A DNA stretch of 8,663 nt from NCBI GenBank assembly GCA_002747015.1, contig NVXI01000008.1, forward strand, positions 16,766 to 25,428, read 5' to 3'. Under the pieces are notes generated by a model. That model was not told the DNA's origin. It worked only from the letters and a program-made list of their open reading frames with translations, and did no database searches. Positions within the stretch are counted from its first letter, which is position 1; each line of letters starts with the position of its first letter. Positions 1 through 6,343 of this stretch are shown piece after piece. Source of the stretch: Zetaproteobacteria bacterium (GTDB taxonomy: Bacteria > Pseudomonadota > Alphaproteobacteria > Micavibrionales > Micavibrionaceae). The position numbers and the translations under genes were made by a program.

Positions 1-276
1 AACAAAGGTAAAAACGCCAAGAAAAAAGAAAAAGAAAAGAAAGAGAAGCGCAGAAAGAAAAAACTCGGCCTCGGCGGTGCAAATGATGATAATCTGGATA
101 TGGATCAATCAGAAGTATCAGGCGATCCTGAAAGCCTTGAGGAAGAAAACAAAAAAAGAGAAGCGGCAAAAAATTTGGATATTAGTCTTATTGAGGACTT
201 TGAAAATGAGATCGACGCCATCAGAGAAGTACTGGAAGAAGAACTAGATAACGAGCCCAAGCCGGAAAAATGGTAA
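1..276 (+). CDS. C-terminal tail of an unidentified Lys/Glu-rich protein (5' truncated)
   Basis: An open frame enters at base 1 and ends with Trp and TAA at 274-276, giving 91 residues of a C-terminus; the start lies outside the window. The first 21 visible residues are extremely basic (14 Lys/Arg, the rest mostly Glu). A Gly/Asn/Asp-rich link and an acidic, probably helical stretch rich in Glu, Asp, Ile and Leu follow (about residues 36-84). This looks like a charged, flexible tail, not a catalytic domain, so I do not name the gene. The stop overlaps the next start: ATG at 270-272 is inside the last codons, so the two genes are probably co-transcribed and translationally coupled. That the frame is coding is supported by this overlap, by absence of stops and by amino-acid composition, not by a family match. 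Confidence 0.7.
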   Translation, partial: NKGKNAKKKEKEKKEKRRKKKLGLGGANDDNLDMDQSEVSGDPESLEEENKKREAAKNLDISLIEDFENEIDAIREVLEEELDNEPKPEKW

Positions 277-1178
277 CGTCAACACATATAAACAATGAAA
301 TACTTATCTTTGATCGCTCGTTAATCAAACGCAACAGGCAACGCATAACGGCCAATTTTTCAAATCATGACTTTTTGTTTCAATGGAGCAAAAATCAACT
401 TTCCGAGCGTTTAAAAGACATCAACCGTAAATTCCAGACAGCCCTTCATATTGGATCACGTGCCCCAATAACGGCGGAACATGAAAAAATATCTTCAATC
501 ATCACACTTGATTTACCACATAAGCCCGTAGACAATTGCACGCCATATATTCAAGCCTCCGAAGAATTCTTGCCCGTTGCCCCTAAAAGCATGGATCTTA
601 TCCTTAGTAATCTCAACCTACACACGGTGAATGACCTTCCCGGTGCTTTACTACAAATTCGTAATACTCTTAAAGATGATGGATTATTTATGGCATCCAT
701 CTTTGGCGGCGAAACCCTGCATGAGCTTAGAAAAGTCATTGCCGATGTTGAGCTTTCTATGTTGGGCGGTGTCAGTCCACGTGTAGCGCCCTTTGCCGAT
801 AAGCCACAAATGGGTGACTTGCTACAACGCGCAAGACTCAATTTACCAATCGTTGATTCTGAAATAATAACAGTGACATACGATAGTGTTTTTAAACTAT
901 TACATGATATACGCAGCATGGGTGAAAGCAACACAATCATAGCCAGAAACAAGACCCCGCTAGGCAAAGAGTTTTTTATGCGTCTGGCCAAACAATATCA
1001 AGAAGAGTTCGCCGAGGAAGATGGGCGTATTGTCGCCTCCTTTGAAATCATTTTCCTGCACGGTTGGGCACCACATGAATCTCAGCAAAAGCCCCTACGC
1101 CCAGGCAGCGCAGAAAACAGCCTTGCCGAAGCCCTTGGCTCTAAAGAAGTCAAAACCGGAGAGAAAGCAACGCCATGA
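270..1178 (+). CDS. NDUFAF5/BioC-like SAM-methyltransferase-fold protein
   Basis: This 302-residue protein belongs to the alphaproteobacterial group related to mitochondrial NDUFAF5, a complex I assembly factor that hydroxylates an arginine of NDUFS7. The N-terminal FDRSLIKRNRQR block (14-25), the LGGVSPRVAPFAD block (165-177), the DIRSMGESN segment (213-221) and the WAPHESQQKPLRPGSA block (266-281) are hallmarks of this group. The Rossmann part covers about residues 55-145, with a recognisable beta4 region DLILSNLNLHTV (109-120). Motif I is unusual: where most relatives have an acidic residue and a GxGxG-like loop, this one reads HIGSRAP (60-66), keeping only the first glycine. SAM binding may therefore be weak or altered. 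The start overlaps the preceding stop by 7 nt with only a poor Shine-Dalgarno, suggesting coupling; the stop overlaps gloB by ATGA. Assignment to the family is firm; the substrate is inferred. Confidence 0.88.
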   Translation: MVTSTHINNEILIFDRSLIKRNRQRITANFSNHDFLFQWSKNQLSERLKDINRKFQTALHIGSRAPITAEHEKISSIITLDLPHKPVDNCTPYIQASEEFLPVAPKSMDLILSNLNLHTVNDLPGALLQIRNTLKDDGLFMASIFGGETLHELRKVIADVELSMLGGVSPRVAPFADKPQMGDLLQRARLNLPIVDSEIITVTYDSVFKLLHDIRSMGESNTIIARNKTPLGKEFFMRLAKQYQEEFAEEDGRIVASFEIIFLHGWAPHESQQKPLRPGSAENSLAEALGSKEVKTGEKATP

Positions 1179-1891
1179 TCGATATTCAAATAATCCCTGT
1201 CCTAAAGGATAATTATAGCTACCTTTTGCGCTCCCCTTGTGGGGTTACAGCCATTCTTGATCCCGGTGAAGCAGCACCAATTATTGCTGTTCTTAAAGAA
1301 CAAAACCTAAAACTTGATTTTATTTTAAATACGCACCACCATTGGGATCATACTGATGGTAATGCGGCGCTGAAATCAAAATATGGAGCAAAGATTGTTG
1401 CCCCTAAAAATAACTCGCCCATAAAGAACGTTGATATTCCTTTGACGAGCAATGATGTTTTCACTTTTGGTACGCAGCACGTTGAAATTATTGAAACCCC
1501 TGGGCATACACTTGATGGCATTTGTTTTTATTTCGAAGACAGCCATGCGGTTTTCACTGGCGATACAATATTCTCTTTAGGCTGCGGACGGTTATTCGAA
1601 GGCACCGCACAAGATATGTTCCACTCATTCCAAAAAATCATGGCACTGCCTGATGACACACTAATTTATTGTGGTCATGAGTACACCCGCGGTAATGCAG
1701 GATTTTGCCTTGCCCATGATCGTGATAATGAAGATCTAAAAAAACGTATAGAGCAGGTTAAGCTCTTACGCGCAGAAGGTAAACCAACCGTCCCGTCAAC
1801 ACTAGCGATGGAAAAGAAAACCAATATATTCATGCGTGCAAAAAGCGCGGAGGGATTCGCCGCGCTTCGTCTTAAAAAAGATAATTTTTAA
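1175..1891 (+). CDS. gloB: Hydroxyacylglutathione hydrolase (glyoxalase II)
   Basis: Glyoxalase II hydrolyses S-D-lactoylglutathione to D-lactate and glutathione, the second step of cytoplasmic methylglyoxal detoxification. The 238-residue protein has the metallo-beta-lactamase fold signature THHHWDH (53-59), giving binuclear metal ligands H54, H56, D58 and H59, with H111 (ETPGHT), D130 (TGDT) and H168 (YCGHEYT) completing the set. The GCGRLFEGT segment (136-144) and the C-terminal VPSTLAMEKKTNIF stretch, equivalent to the TLxxEKxxNPF glutathione-binding tail, are characteristic of true GloB and not of generic metallohydrolases; the usual NPF is NIF here. Length is slightly below the common 250 or so. 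The ATG overlaps the preceding stop as ATGA, so translation is coupled to the NDUFAF5-like gene. The next gene is convergent, 15 nt away, with no clear hairpin between. Confidence 0.95.
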   Translation: MIDIQIIPVLKDNYSYLLRSPCGVTAILDPGEAAPIIAVLKEQNLKLDFILNTHHHWDHTDGNAALKSKYGAKIVAPKNNSPIKNVDIPLTSNDVFTFGTQHVEIIETPGHTLDGICFYFEDSHAVFTGDTIFSLGCGRLFEGTAQDMFHSFQKIMALPDDTLIYCGHEYTRGNAGFCLAHDRDNEDLKKRIEQVKLLRAEGKPTVPSTLAMEKKTNIFMRAKSAEGFAALRLKKDNF

Positions 1892-1906
1892 TATCTAAAT
1901 ATTCAA

Positions 1907-2251
1907 TTAGCTCTGTGGCTTACGCGGTGCACGACGACGACGCGGCGCAGCTTTTTGAACAATAGTCTGTGAACCACTATCTGCGCTTCCAGCACCATTA
2001 TCAAGAATAGAAATTCCTGAATTTTTATTACTGGATTTATGTGATGGAATTGGCAATGGCTTTGCGGTTGAAGTCTCACGTTCACTAATGGCCAAGTCAA
2101 TTTCTAAGCGAGAAGACACCTTACGTAACTCATGTATTGCAGAATGCAGTTCCTCTTGCGCCTTTTTATCTTGTTTTTGCCCTTCCCATGCCTCATAGGC
2201 AGTTAGGCAGTTCTGAGATGTTTCTGTCAATCGTGTTTGAACATCGTCCAT
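1907..2251 (-). CDS. Small hypothetical protein with coiled-coil N-terminus and Arg-rich tail
   Basis: I do not recognise this 114-residue protein. Residues 1-60 are polar and heptad-like (probably a helical hairpin or coiled coil). Residues 61-97 are a low-complexity Ser/Asn/Gly/Pro linker. The C-terminus (about 99-112) is strongly basic, with APRRRRAPRKP. There is no signal peptide or membrane segment, so it is probably cytosolic; the tail could contact nucleic acid or membrane phosphates, which is inference. A good Shine-Dalgarno (AGAGGAG, complement of 2262-2268) sits 10 nt upstream of the ATG, which supports a real gene and this start. It lies downstream of guaC on the same strand but 132 nt away, and a perfect 10-bp palindrome lies in that gap, so it may have its own promoter. 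Confidence 0.75.
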   Translation of the reverse strand: MDDVQTRLTETSQNCLTAYEAWEGQKQDKKAQEELHSAIHELRKVSSRLEIDLAISERETSTAKPLPIPSHKSSNKNSGISILDNGAGSADSGSQTIVQKAAPRRRRAPRKPQS

Positions 2252-2280
2252 TATATAAAGGCTCCTCTAATATTACATAT

Positions 2281-2290
2281 TGAGCGCTCA
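2281..2290. promoter_or_regulatory. Perfect palindrome TGAGCGCTCA upstream of the small basic-tail gene
   Basis: TGAGCGCTCA is its own reverse complement, and ATAT flanks it on both sides (2277-2280 and 2293-2296). It is centred about 35 nt upstream of the - strand ATG at 2251, where a promoter would be expected, so it could be an operator. I do not match it to a known alphaproteobacterial regulator, and no convincing -35/-10 pair surrounds it. Confidence 0.3.
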
Positions 2291-2328
2291 CCATATCCAT
2301 TTAACAACCGATAAGCAAGACAATCAGG

Positions 2329-2350
2329 GGATAAAGTTACGCTCTTATCC
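2329..2350. repeat. Inverted repeat GGATAA/TTATCC downstream of guaC
   Basis: Six-base arms (2329-2334 and 2345-2350) enclose a 10-nt loop. It lies 34 nt past the guaC stop on the - strand. No T-run follows on the - strand, so it is a poor intrinsic terminator for guaC; it may still act as a 3' processing or stability hairpin. On the + strand it is followed by TTATTT, but no + gene ends here. Confidence 0.3.
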
Positions 2351-2383
2351 TTATTTCAAAACTTCTTGTTATTTTTACAATGC

Positions 2384-3430
2384 TCAATCGCTATTACCGA
2401 AAATATTGTTAATCTGTTGAGATACACGAATAAACGTCGTGCGCTTTGGTAATTCCTTTAAACGCCTAGCCCCAACATATGTACAAGCGGAGCGCACACC
2501 GCCCAAAATATCCTGAAGCGTCCCTGAAACATCTCCACGATAGGGTATCTTTACCGTTTTTCCTTCACTCGCACGATATTCCGCAACGCCACCTTTATGC
2601 TTTGTCATCGCTGTATCGCTGCTCATTCCGTAAAACGTCATATATTTTTTGCCGTCCTCTTCAATTAAGTCAAGCTCAGCCTGATCATGACCGGCCAACA
2701 TACCGCCCAGCATTACAAAATCTGCGCCTGCACCAAAGGCCTTGGCAATATCACCCGGAACCGTACAACCACCATCCGCGCAGATTAAACCACCCAAGCC
2801 ATGCGCCGCATCCGCGCACTCAATAATCGCAGAAAGCTGCGGATACCCCACACCGGTCATTTTACGTGTTGTGCACACACTACCCGGCCCAATACCAACT
2901 TTGACAACATCCACACCAGAGAGAATCAGCTCCTCGACCATTTCACCTGTGACAACATTACCCGCCATAATCGTTATATTCGGAACTTGATCGCGTACAC
3001 GCTTTACAAAGTCTAGGAAATGCTCGCTATACCCGTTGGCAACATCGAGGCAAATCTTTTCTATTTTGGACGGGCGTAATTTTAAAAACTCACTAAGTTT
3101 CTCTTGATCCGATTTCACCATTCCTATGCTGTACCACACAGAAACCGGATCATTTTCATCGAAAAATTCTATGAGTTTCTCCAACGGGTAATGCTTGTGA
3201 AGAGCAACGCTCATTCCACTTTGAGAACGCGCAAAAACCTTTGCCATATCAAAAGTTCCAACCCCATCCATATTCGCGGCAATAATTGGAACACCATTAT
3301 AGGATCGTCCACTCCATTTAAACTGATAATCGCGCGTGATATCAACATCCTTACGACTTGCAAGAGTGGAGCGTTTAGGGCGTATTAAAACGTCTTTAAA
3401 ATCCAATTTCACATCTTCTTCTATACGCAT
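2384..3430 (-). CDS. guaC: GMP reductase
   Basis: GMP reductase converts GMP to IMP and ammonia using NADPH, feeding guanine nucleotides back to the adenine branch. The 348-residue protein is close to E. coli GuaC (347 residues) over its whole length. It starts [20 protein letters not shown] and contains [17 protein letters not shown], the catalytic loop [11 protein letters not shown] with C186 and T188, the phosphate-binding DGGC (219-222), YGMSSDTAM, and [12 protein letters not shown] with E289. It has no CBS domains, which separates it from IMP dehydrogenase. One difference from E. coli and human enzymes is Gly at position 56 in MDGVGTF, where they have Thr. The start is supported by AAGGAA (complement of 3436-3441) 5 nt upstream and by the conserved N-terminus. 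It follows the DUF1192 gene by 18 nt, so the two are very likely one operon. Confidence 0.97.
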   Translation of the reverse strand: MRIEEDVKLDFKDVLIRPKRSTLASRKDVDITRDYQFKWSGRSYNGVPIIAANMDGVGTFDMAKVFARSQSGMSVALHKHYPLEKLIEFFDENDPVSVWYSIGMVKSDQEKLSEFLKLRPSKIEKICLDVANGYSEHFLDFVKRVRDQVPNITIMAGNVVTGEMVEELILSGVDVVKVGIGPGSVCTTRKMTGVGYPQLSAIIECADAAHGLGGLICADGGCTVPGDIAKAFGAGADFVMLGGMLAGHDQAELDLIEEDGKKYMTFYGMSSDTAMTKHKGGVAEYRASEGKTVKIPYRGDVSGTLQDILGGVRSACTYVGARRLKELPKRTTFIRVSQQINNIFGNSD

Positions 3431-3448
3431 GTTTATTCCTTATATTTA

Positions 3449-3631
3449 TTATTTAAAAAATGAAGCCGCAGCCGATTTTGAGGTTTCTTTCGTATGCATG
3501 TCTTTTTCGACCCTATCGATTTCGGCCTTCAACTCATCAATATAATCATTCAAATCAGAGACCGATAAAAATTCTATATCCCGCGGAAATATTGATTCCG
3601 CCTTAGGCTTTGGAAGATCATCATTAAACAT
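3449..3631 (-). CDS. DUF1192 family small protein
   Basis: This 60-residue protein fits the alphaproteobacterial DUF1192 family. It has the opening MFNDDLPKPK, a middle LSVSDLNDYIDELKAEIDRVEKD that forms a short amphipathic coiled coil (residues 22-46), and an end in the Lys/Ser/Ala-rich ASFFK motif (the family usually ends in Ala-rich xxFFK or LFK). Function is unknown; members are soluble and usually about 60 residues. The ATG has GGAG (complement of 3642-3645) 10 nt upstream. It is the first gene of a probable operon with guaC, and divergent from trcR. Confidence 0.85.
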   Translation of the reverse strand: MFNDDLPKPKAESIFPRDIEFLSVSDLNDYIDELKAEIDRVEKDMHTKETSKSAAASFFK

Positions 3632-3671
3632 TGTGGTCTCACTCCATACATATCAAATCGAAACAAAAAAT

Positions 3672-3700
3672 ATTATATACCATTACTGGTTAATAAAAAG
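3672..3700 (-). promoter_or_regulatory. Candidate promoter for the DUF1192-guaC operon
   Basis: On the - strand a perfect TATAAT (complement of 3672-3677) lies about 41 nt upstream of the DUF1192 ATG, preceded by TGGTA, which gives a partly extended -10. The -35 position at 17 nt spacing (CTTTTT, complement of 3695-3700) matches consensus poorly. Predicted transcription would start near 3665. Confidence 0.4.
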
Positions 3701-3730
3701 CTGGCATTTGATAAAAAAATCCCTTATATT
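3701..3730 (+). promoter_or_regulatory. Candidate promoter for trcR
   Basis: CTGGCA (3701-3706) and TATATT (3725-3730) are separated by 18 nt and match the sigma70-type consensus at 4 of 6 and 5 of 6 positions. Transcription would begin near 3737, leaving a leader of about 90 nt before the trcR start. It overlaps the start-site-proximal part of the divergent guaC promoter region, so the two could influence each other. Confidence 0.35.
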
Positions 3731-3764
3731 CTGGTCGTTCCATAAACATTTTGTTTAAATATTG

Positions 3765-3818
3765 CATTGGGCCGGGGGACGGGTTCCGATGCTTTCAATG
3801 GTTTGAAATATTATTTCA
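3765..3818 (+). promoter_or_regulatory. Structured-looking 5' leader of trcR
   Basis: CATTG (3765-3769) and CAATG (3796-3800) can pair and enclose a G-rich core with GGGGGACGGG and TTCC, in an otherwise AT-rich intergenic region. Immediately after comes a perfect inverted repeat TGAAAT-ATT-ATTTCA (3804-3818), whose last base is the first base of the AGGAG ribosome binding site (3818-3822). Folding could therefore affect translation initiation. I do not match it to a known riboswitch or leader class; the structure is inferred from pairing by eye. Confidence 0.35.
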
Positions 3819-3828
3819 GGAGATAAAA

Positions 3829-4521
3829 ATGGCCAAGGCCGTCGCACAGACAACAACACTGCTTATGCCCAAGGCAACAACTGTATGGTTAATAGAGAAT
3901 ACAGCATTAACATTCAGACAAATTGCAGTCTTCACAGACATCACAGAAATAGAGGTTGAAGCACTTGCAAATGAAGAAATCGGCAGAGGCCTTGTCGGGC
4001 GCTCTCCTCTTGATCATGGTGAATTAACCAGAATAGAATTAGATCGTTGTGAAGGCGATCCAGCGGCAAACCTTAAAATCGCAAAAAGCGATCTTCCTGT
4101 CGTTAAAGCACGTTCAAAGGGGCCGCGCTACACACCTGTTTCAAAACGCGGTGATAAGCCTGATGCCATTGCATATATTATTAAGCACAACCCTGAAATT
4201 TCGGATGCGCAAATTTGCAAGCTTGTTGGAACAACAAAGCCGACAATTACTTCTATTCGTGATCGCGCGCACCCAAATACGCCTAATTTACGCCCGCGCC
4301 ATCCTGCGGAGCTGGGTCTATGTTCTTACCAAGAGTTTGAAGCTGCATATGACAAAGGATTAAAAGCAGCAGGAAAAGACCCAGAAGCGGTTAGAGCCGA
4401 ATTAGAAGAAAAACAAAGACAAGAGTTAGAAGCCTCTGCTCAAGAAAATAATAACAGTGTATCATCTGGTGGATTTGACTTCTCAAACTTTATGCCTGAT
4501 ACATCCACGTCATCAGACTAA
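3829..4521 (+). CDS. trcR: Cell cycle transcriptional regulator TrcR (DUF1013)
   Basis: This 230-residue protein is a member of DUF1013, the alphaproteobacterial family annotated as cell cycle transcriptional regulator TrcR after its Caulobacter member. It begins MAKAVAQTTTLLMPKATTVWLIENTALTF in the usual way. A helix-turn-helix-like segment at 19-50 (LTFRQIAVFTDITEIEVEAL) is followed by the GLVGRSPLDHGELT block (54-67). A second helix-turn-helix-like region spans about 112-148 (DAIAYIIKHNPEISDAQICKLVGTT). The tail (183-230) is charged, then Ser/Asn-rich, ending near FDFSNFM. The frame stays open upstream to a TTG at 3751, but AGGAG at 3818-3822, six nt before the ATG, and the conserved family N-terminus fix the start at 3829. 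It is monocistronic: divergent promoter region in front, hairpin terminator behind. Confidence 0.92.
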   Translation: MAKAVAQTTTLLMPKATTVWLIENTALTFRQIAVFTDITEIEVEALANEEIGRGLVGRSPLDHGELTRIELDRCEGDPAANLKIAKSDLPVVKARSKGPRYTPVSKRGDKPDAIAYIIKHNPEISDAQICKLVGTTKPTITSIRDRAHPNTPNLRPRHPAELGLCSYQEFEAAYDKGLKAAGKDPEAVRAELEEKQRQELEASAQENNNSVSSGGFDFSNFMPDTSTSSD

Positions 4522-4544
4522 TCTATTAAATATGACGCATTATA

Positions 4545-4577
4545 AAAAAGCCGGGAAATATATCCGGCTTTTATTTT
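4545..4577. terminator. Bidirectional intrinsic terminator between trcR and the YdcH-like gene
   Basis: A perfect 9-bp stem, AAAAGCCGG (4546-4554) with CCGGCTTTT (4564-4572), has a 9-nt loop. On the + strand it ends in CTTTTATTTT and on the - strand in CTTTTTT, so it can stop both trcR (24 nt past its stop) and the convergent gene (about 37 nt past its stop). Confidence 0.9.
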
Positions 4578-4608
4578 GAGAACATTTTATTTAAGAAAAT
4601 TTTTATAC

Positions 4609-4800
4609 TTATCCAGCACGACGCTTTTCTTCATTTTCAATATTTTCCTTAACGACCAGCTTTTGTTTCTTCAGCTGACTTAATTGAAAATCTGTGGTCG
4701 ATAAGTTCTTATATGCATCATCCACTTCCTTAGATAAAGCATGATGTTTTGCACGAAGTGCCTCAATACGCGAGTTAACAGAAACCTCAGATACAGGCAT
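4609..4800 (-). CDS. YdcH-like DUF465 small protein
   Basis: This 63-residue, charged, entirely helical-looking protein fits the YdcH/DUF465 pattern. It has a first helix RIEALRAKHHALSKEVDDAY (11-30), a short break NLSTTDFQ (32-39) and a second helix with LKKQKLVVKENIENEEKRR (43-61), where the LKKxKLxxKdeI block is the family's signature. Function is unknown. The ribosome binding site is close to ideal: AAAGGAGGA (complement of 4806-4814), ending 5 nt before the ATG. A clear promoter lies further upstream, which together suggest strong expression as a single gene. It shares a bidirectional terminator with trcR. Family assignment is likely but rests on a short pattern. Confidence 0.82.
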   Translation of the reverse strand: MPVSEVSVNSRIEALRAKHHALSKEVDDAYKNLSTTDFQLSQLKKQKLVVKENIENEEKRRAG

Positions 4801-4856
4801 AGATATCCTCCTTTAAATTTATGTTACCTATTAAGGATATAATTAATTTATCCAAA

Positions 4857-4885
4857 AATATACTTTTTAAAATTATTCATTTCAA
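4857..4885 (-). promoter_or_regulatory. Sigma70-like promoter of the YdcH-like gene
   Basis: On the - strand TTGAAA (complement of 4880-4885) and TATATT (complement of 4857-4862) are separated by exactly 17 nt, each matching consensus at 5 of 6 positions. Transcription would start near 4850, giving a leader of about 50 nt. A small inverted repeat GGATA/TATCC (4835-4853) overlaps the predicted start site and could be an operator. Confidence 0.65.
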
Positions 4886-4942
4886 ATCAAGGTAGTACAG
4901 GTTAACGAGAATACAATCGTCAGACAAGGATGATTCGTTTCT

Positions 4943-5494
4943 TTAAAATCCAGCACCTGGAAGGTTAAGATATTCCAACTCCTCCTCAGAGCTTTCACGC
5001 CCCAAAATCTTGTTCCTATGTGCGAAACGGCCAAATTTCTCTATAACCTCAAGATGCTTTAACGCGTAGTCATAGCTAAGAGGATCATCTTCCTTCATTG
5101 CCTCAAACAAAGAAACACAGCGTCTTTGCTCTATAACATTTTCACTATGCATAAATGGTATATAAATAAAACGACGCTTTACTGGCGATAAAAGTTGATC
5201 AAAACCTTTATGAAGGGCCCCTTTTACAATTAAAAGAATTTTATCATCTGTCTTAAATGCTTTGGCAGTGTCACGAAACATATTGCGCGGAAACTGATCT
5301 AAAACCAGACAAAGAGCAAGGACCCCTTCTGCGTCTCTGGCCCAATCTGCACACAATCCCTTTCGGGCCATATCATAGGTCACCATAAAGCGCTCTTTTA
5401 TGTCCGAATCAAAAGATTCGTTCTTTTGAAACCACTGCTGGGGTAAGATTTCTTCGAACCAAAATTTTAGAACTTCTTGTTTTGTATCACGCAT
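4943..5494 (-). CDS. DUF924 family protein
   Basis: This 183-residue protein has all the landmarks of the DUF924 family: VLKFWFEE near the N-terminus (8-14), WFQK (21-24), LDQFPRNMFR (65-74), YIPFMHSE (111-118) and FGRFAHRNKILGR (154-166), with the common ending LPGAGF. The family is soluble, predicted to be an all-helical TPR-like repeat fold, and of unknown function. Length is normal. The ATG has AAGAGG (complement of 5504-5509) 9 nt upstream. It lies 78 nt after petC on the same strand, but the pet terminator occupies that gap and ends about 5 nt before the Shine-Dalgarno. Transcription must therefore come by readthrough or from a promoter further upstream. Confidence 0.92.
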   Translation of the reverse strand: MRDTKQEVLKFWFEEILPQQWFQKNESFDSDIKERFMVTYDMARKGLCADWARDAEGVLALCLVLDQFPRNMFRDTAKAFKTDDKILLIVKGALHKGFDQLLSPVKRRFIYIPFMHSENVIEQRRCVSLFEAMKEDDPLSYDYALKHLEVIEKFGRFAHRNKILGRESSEEELEYLNLPGAGF

Positions 5495-5512
5495 TATTTA
5501 TGACCTCTTAAG

Positions 5513-5545
5513 CAAAAATGCGCCTGAATAAAAAAACAGACGCAC
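5513..5545 (-). terminator. Intrinsic terminator of the petABC operon
   Basis: On the - strand, TGCGTCTG (complement of 5537-5544) pairs with CAGGCGCA (complement of 5519-5526) with one G-U wobble, around a 10-nt U-rich loop. Five T residues follow (complement of 5514-5518). It begins about 28 nt after the petC stop. The U tract is short, so it may be leaky. Confidence 0.7.
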
Positions 5546-5572
5546 TTTAAATTAATTATCCATCACTTTTAA

Positions 5573-6340
5573 CTAATGAACATCTTTCCATATTTTACGC
5601 TTCACTGAAAGCATAACCCCCGCGAACATCATTAAAAATATAATAACTTTGAACCCAGTTGATTTACGCTCTTCCATATGCGGATCCGCCGCCCATGTTA
5701 AAAATTGTGCAATATCCCTTGCATATTGATCCACTGTTTCAGGCGTTCCATCCTCATAAGAGACCAACTCCTCCATCAATGGAGGCGCCATAGAGAGCTT
5801 ATGCCCCGAGAAATATGTGTTCCAATACTGGCCCTCGGAAAGCTCTTCACCATGTGGAGGAGTTTCTTCATAACCAGTCAACAACGCCCAGACGTAATTA
5901 GAGCCATTCGCGCGTGCTTTGGTAATCAAAGACAAATCAGGTGGCAAAGCCCCACCATTCGCATATTTGGCCGCATTATCATTAGCAAAAGGAGAGACAA
6001 AAGCATCACTTGGCAATGCCGAACGCTCAAACATCTCGCCCTCATCGTTTGGCTCTTCATTTATGACGGTATATTCCGCGGCAATATTCTTTATTTGTGT
6101 CTCATTATAACCGAGAGCCTCCAAATTACGGAAATAAACACGCTTCATCGCATGACAGGATGAGCAAACCTCACGGTATATTTTATAGCCGCGCTGCATC
6201 GCCGCCTTGTCATATGTTCCGAAAGCACCGCTAAAGCTCCACTCCTGCGAAGGAATAGCGGGCCCACCACCACTGGCAAACGCGGCAGTAACGGGTGTTA
6301 CACCAATGATAAGTACCGTTAAGACATTACGAACAAACAT
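5573..6340 (-). CDS. petC: Cytochrome c1 of the bc1 complex
   Basis: Cytochrome c1 passes electrons from the Rieske protein to soluble or membrane cytochrome c on the periplasmic side. The 255-residue precursor has a Sec signal peptide (hydrophobic 5-20, likely cleavage after AFA at 20-22). The haem-binding CSSCH at 59-63 gives C59, C62 and axial H63, and the second axial ligand is M184 in KLSMAPPL. One C-terminal transmembrane helix (about 230-246) precedes a basic cytoplasmic end, KRKIWKDVH. Other family blocks are YFRNL (69-73), NGGALPPDLSLI (128-139) and the GYEE-PPHG segment (156-164). Length is typical of alphaproteobacterial c1. Only 3 nt separate it from the petB stop; its Shine-Dalgarno AGGAG (complement of 6349-6353) lies inside the last petB codons, so translation is probably coupled. 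Confidence 0.96.
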   Translation of the reverse strand: MFVRNVLTVLIIGVTPVTAAFASGGGPAIPSQEWSFSGAFGTYDKAAMQRGYKIYREVCSSCHAMKRVYFRNLEALGYNETQIKNIAAEYTVINEEPNDEGEMFERSALPSDAFVSPFANDNAAKYANGGALPPDLSLITKARANGSNYVWALLTGYEETPPHGEELSEGQYWNTYFSGHKLSMAPPLMEELVSYEDGTPETVDQYARDIAQFLTWAADPHMEERKSTGFKVIIFLMMFAGVMLSVKRKIWKDVH

Positions 6341-6343
6341 GAA

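Noticed and set aside
551..991. 146-codon open frame on the - strand
   Set aside because: It is antisense to the well-supported NDUFAF5-like gene and shows no family features or ribosome site.
1892..1906. Terminator between gloB and the convergent small gene
   Set aside because: Only 15 nt separate the stops, and no stem with a T-run could be found in or around them.
2329..2350. Hairpin as the intrinsic terminator of guaC
   Set aside because: No T-run follows it on the guaC strand, so it is listed only as an inverted repeat.
3751..3828. A 26-residue N-terminal extension of TrcR from a TTG start
   Set aside because: The family N-terminus begins at the ATG at 3829, which has its own AGGAG; the upstream part covers the leader and has a composition unlike the protein.
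5705..6163. 152-codon open frame on the + strand
   Set aside because: It is antisense to petC, whose haem motif and Met ligand are unambiguous; the translated sequence is Arg/Cys/Ile-rich shadow sequence.
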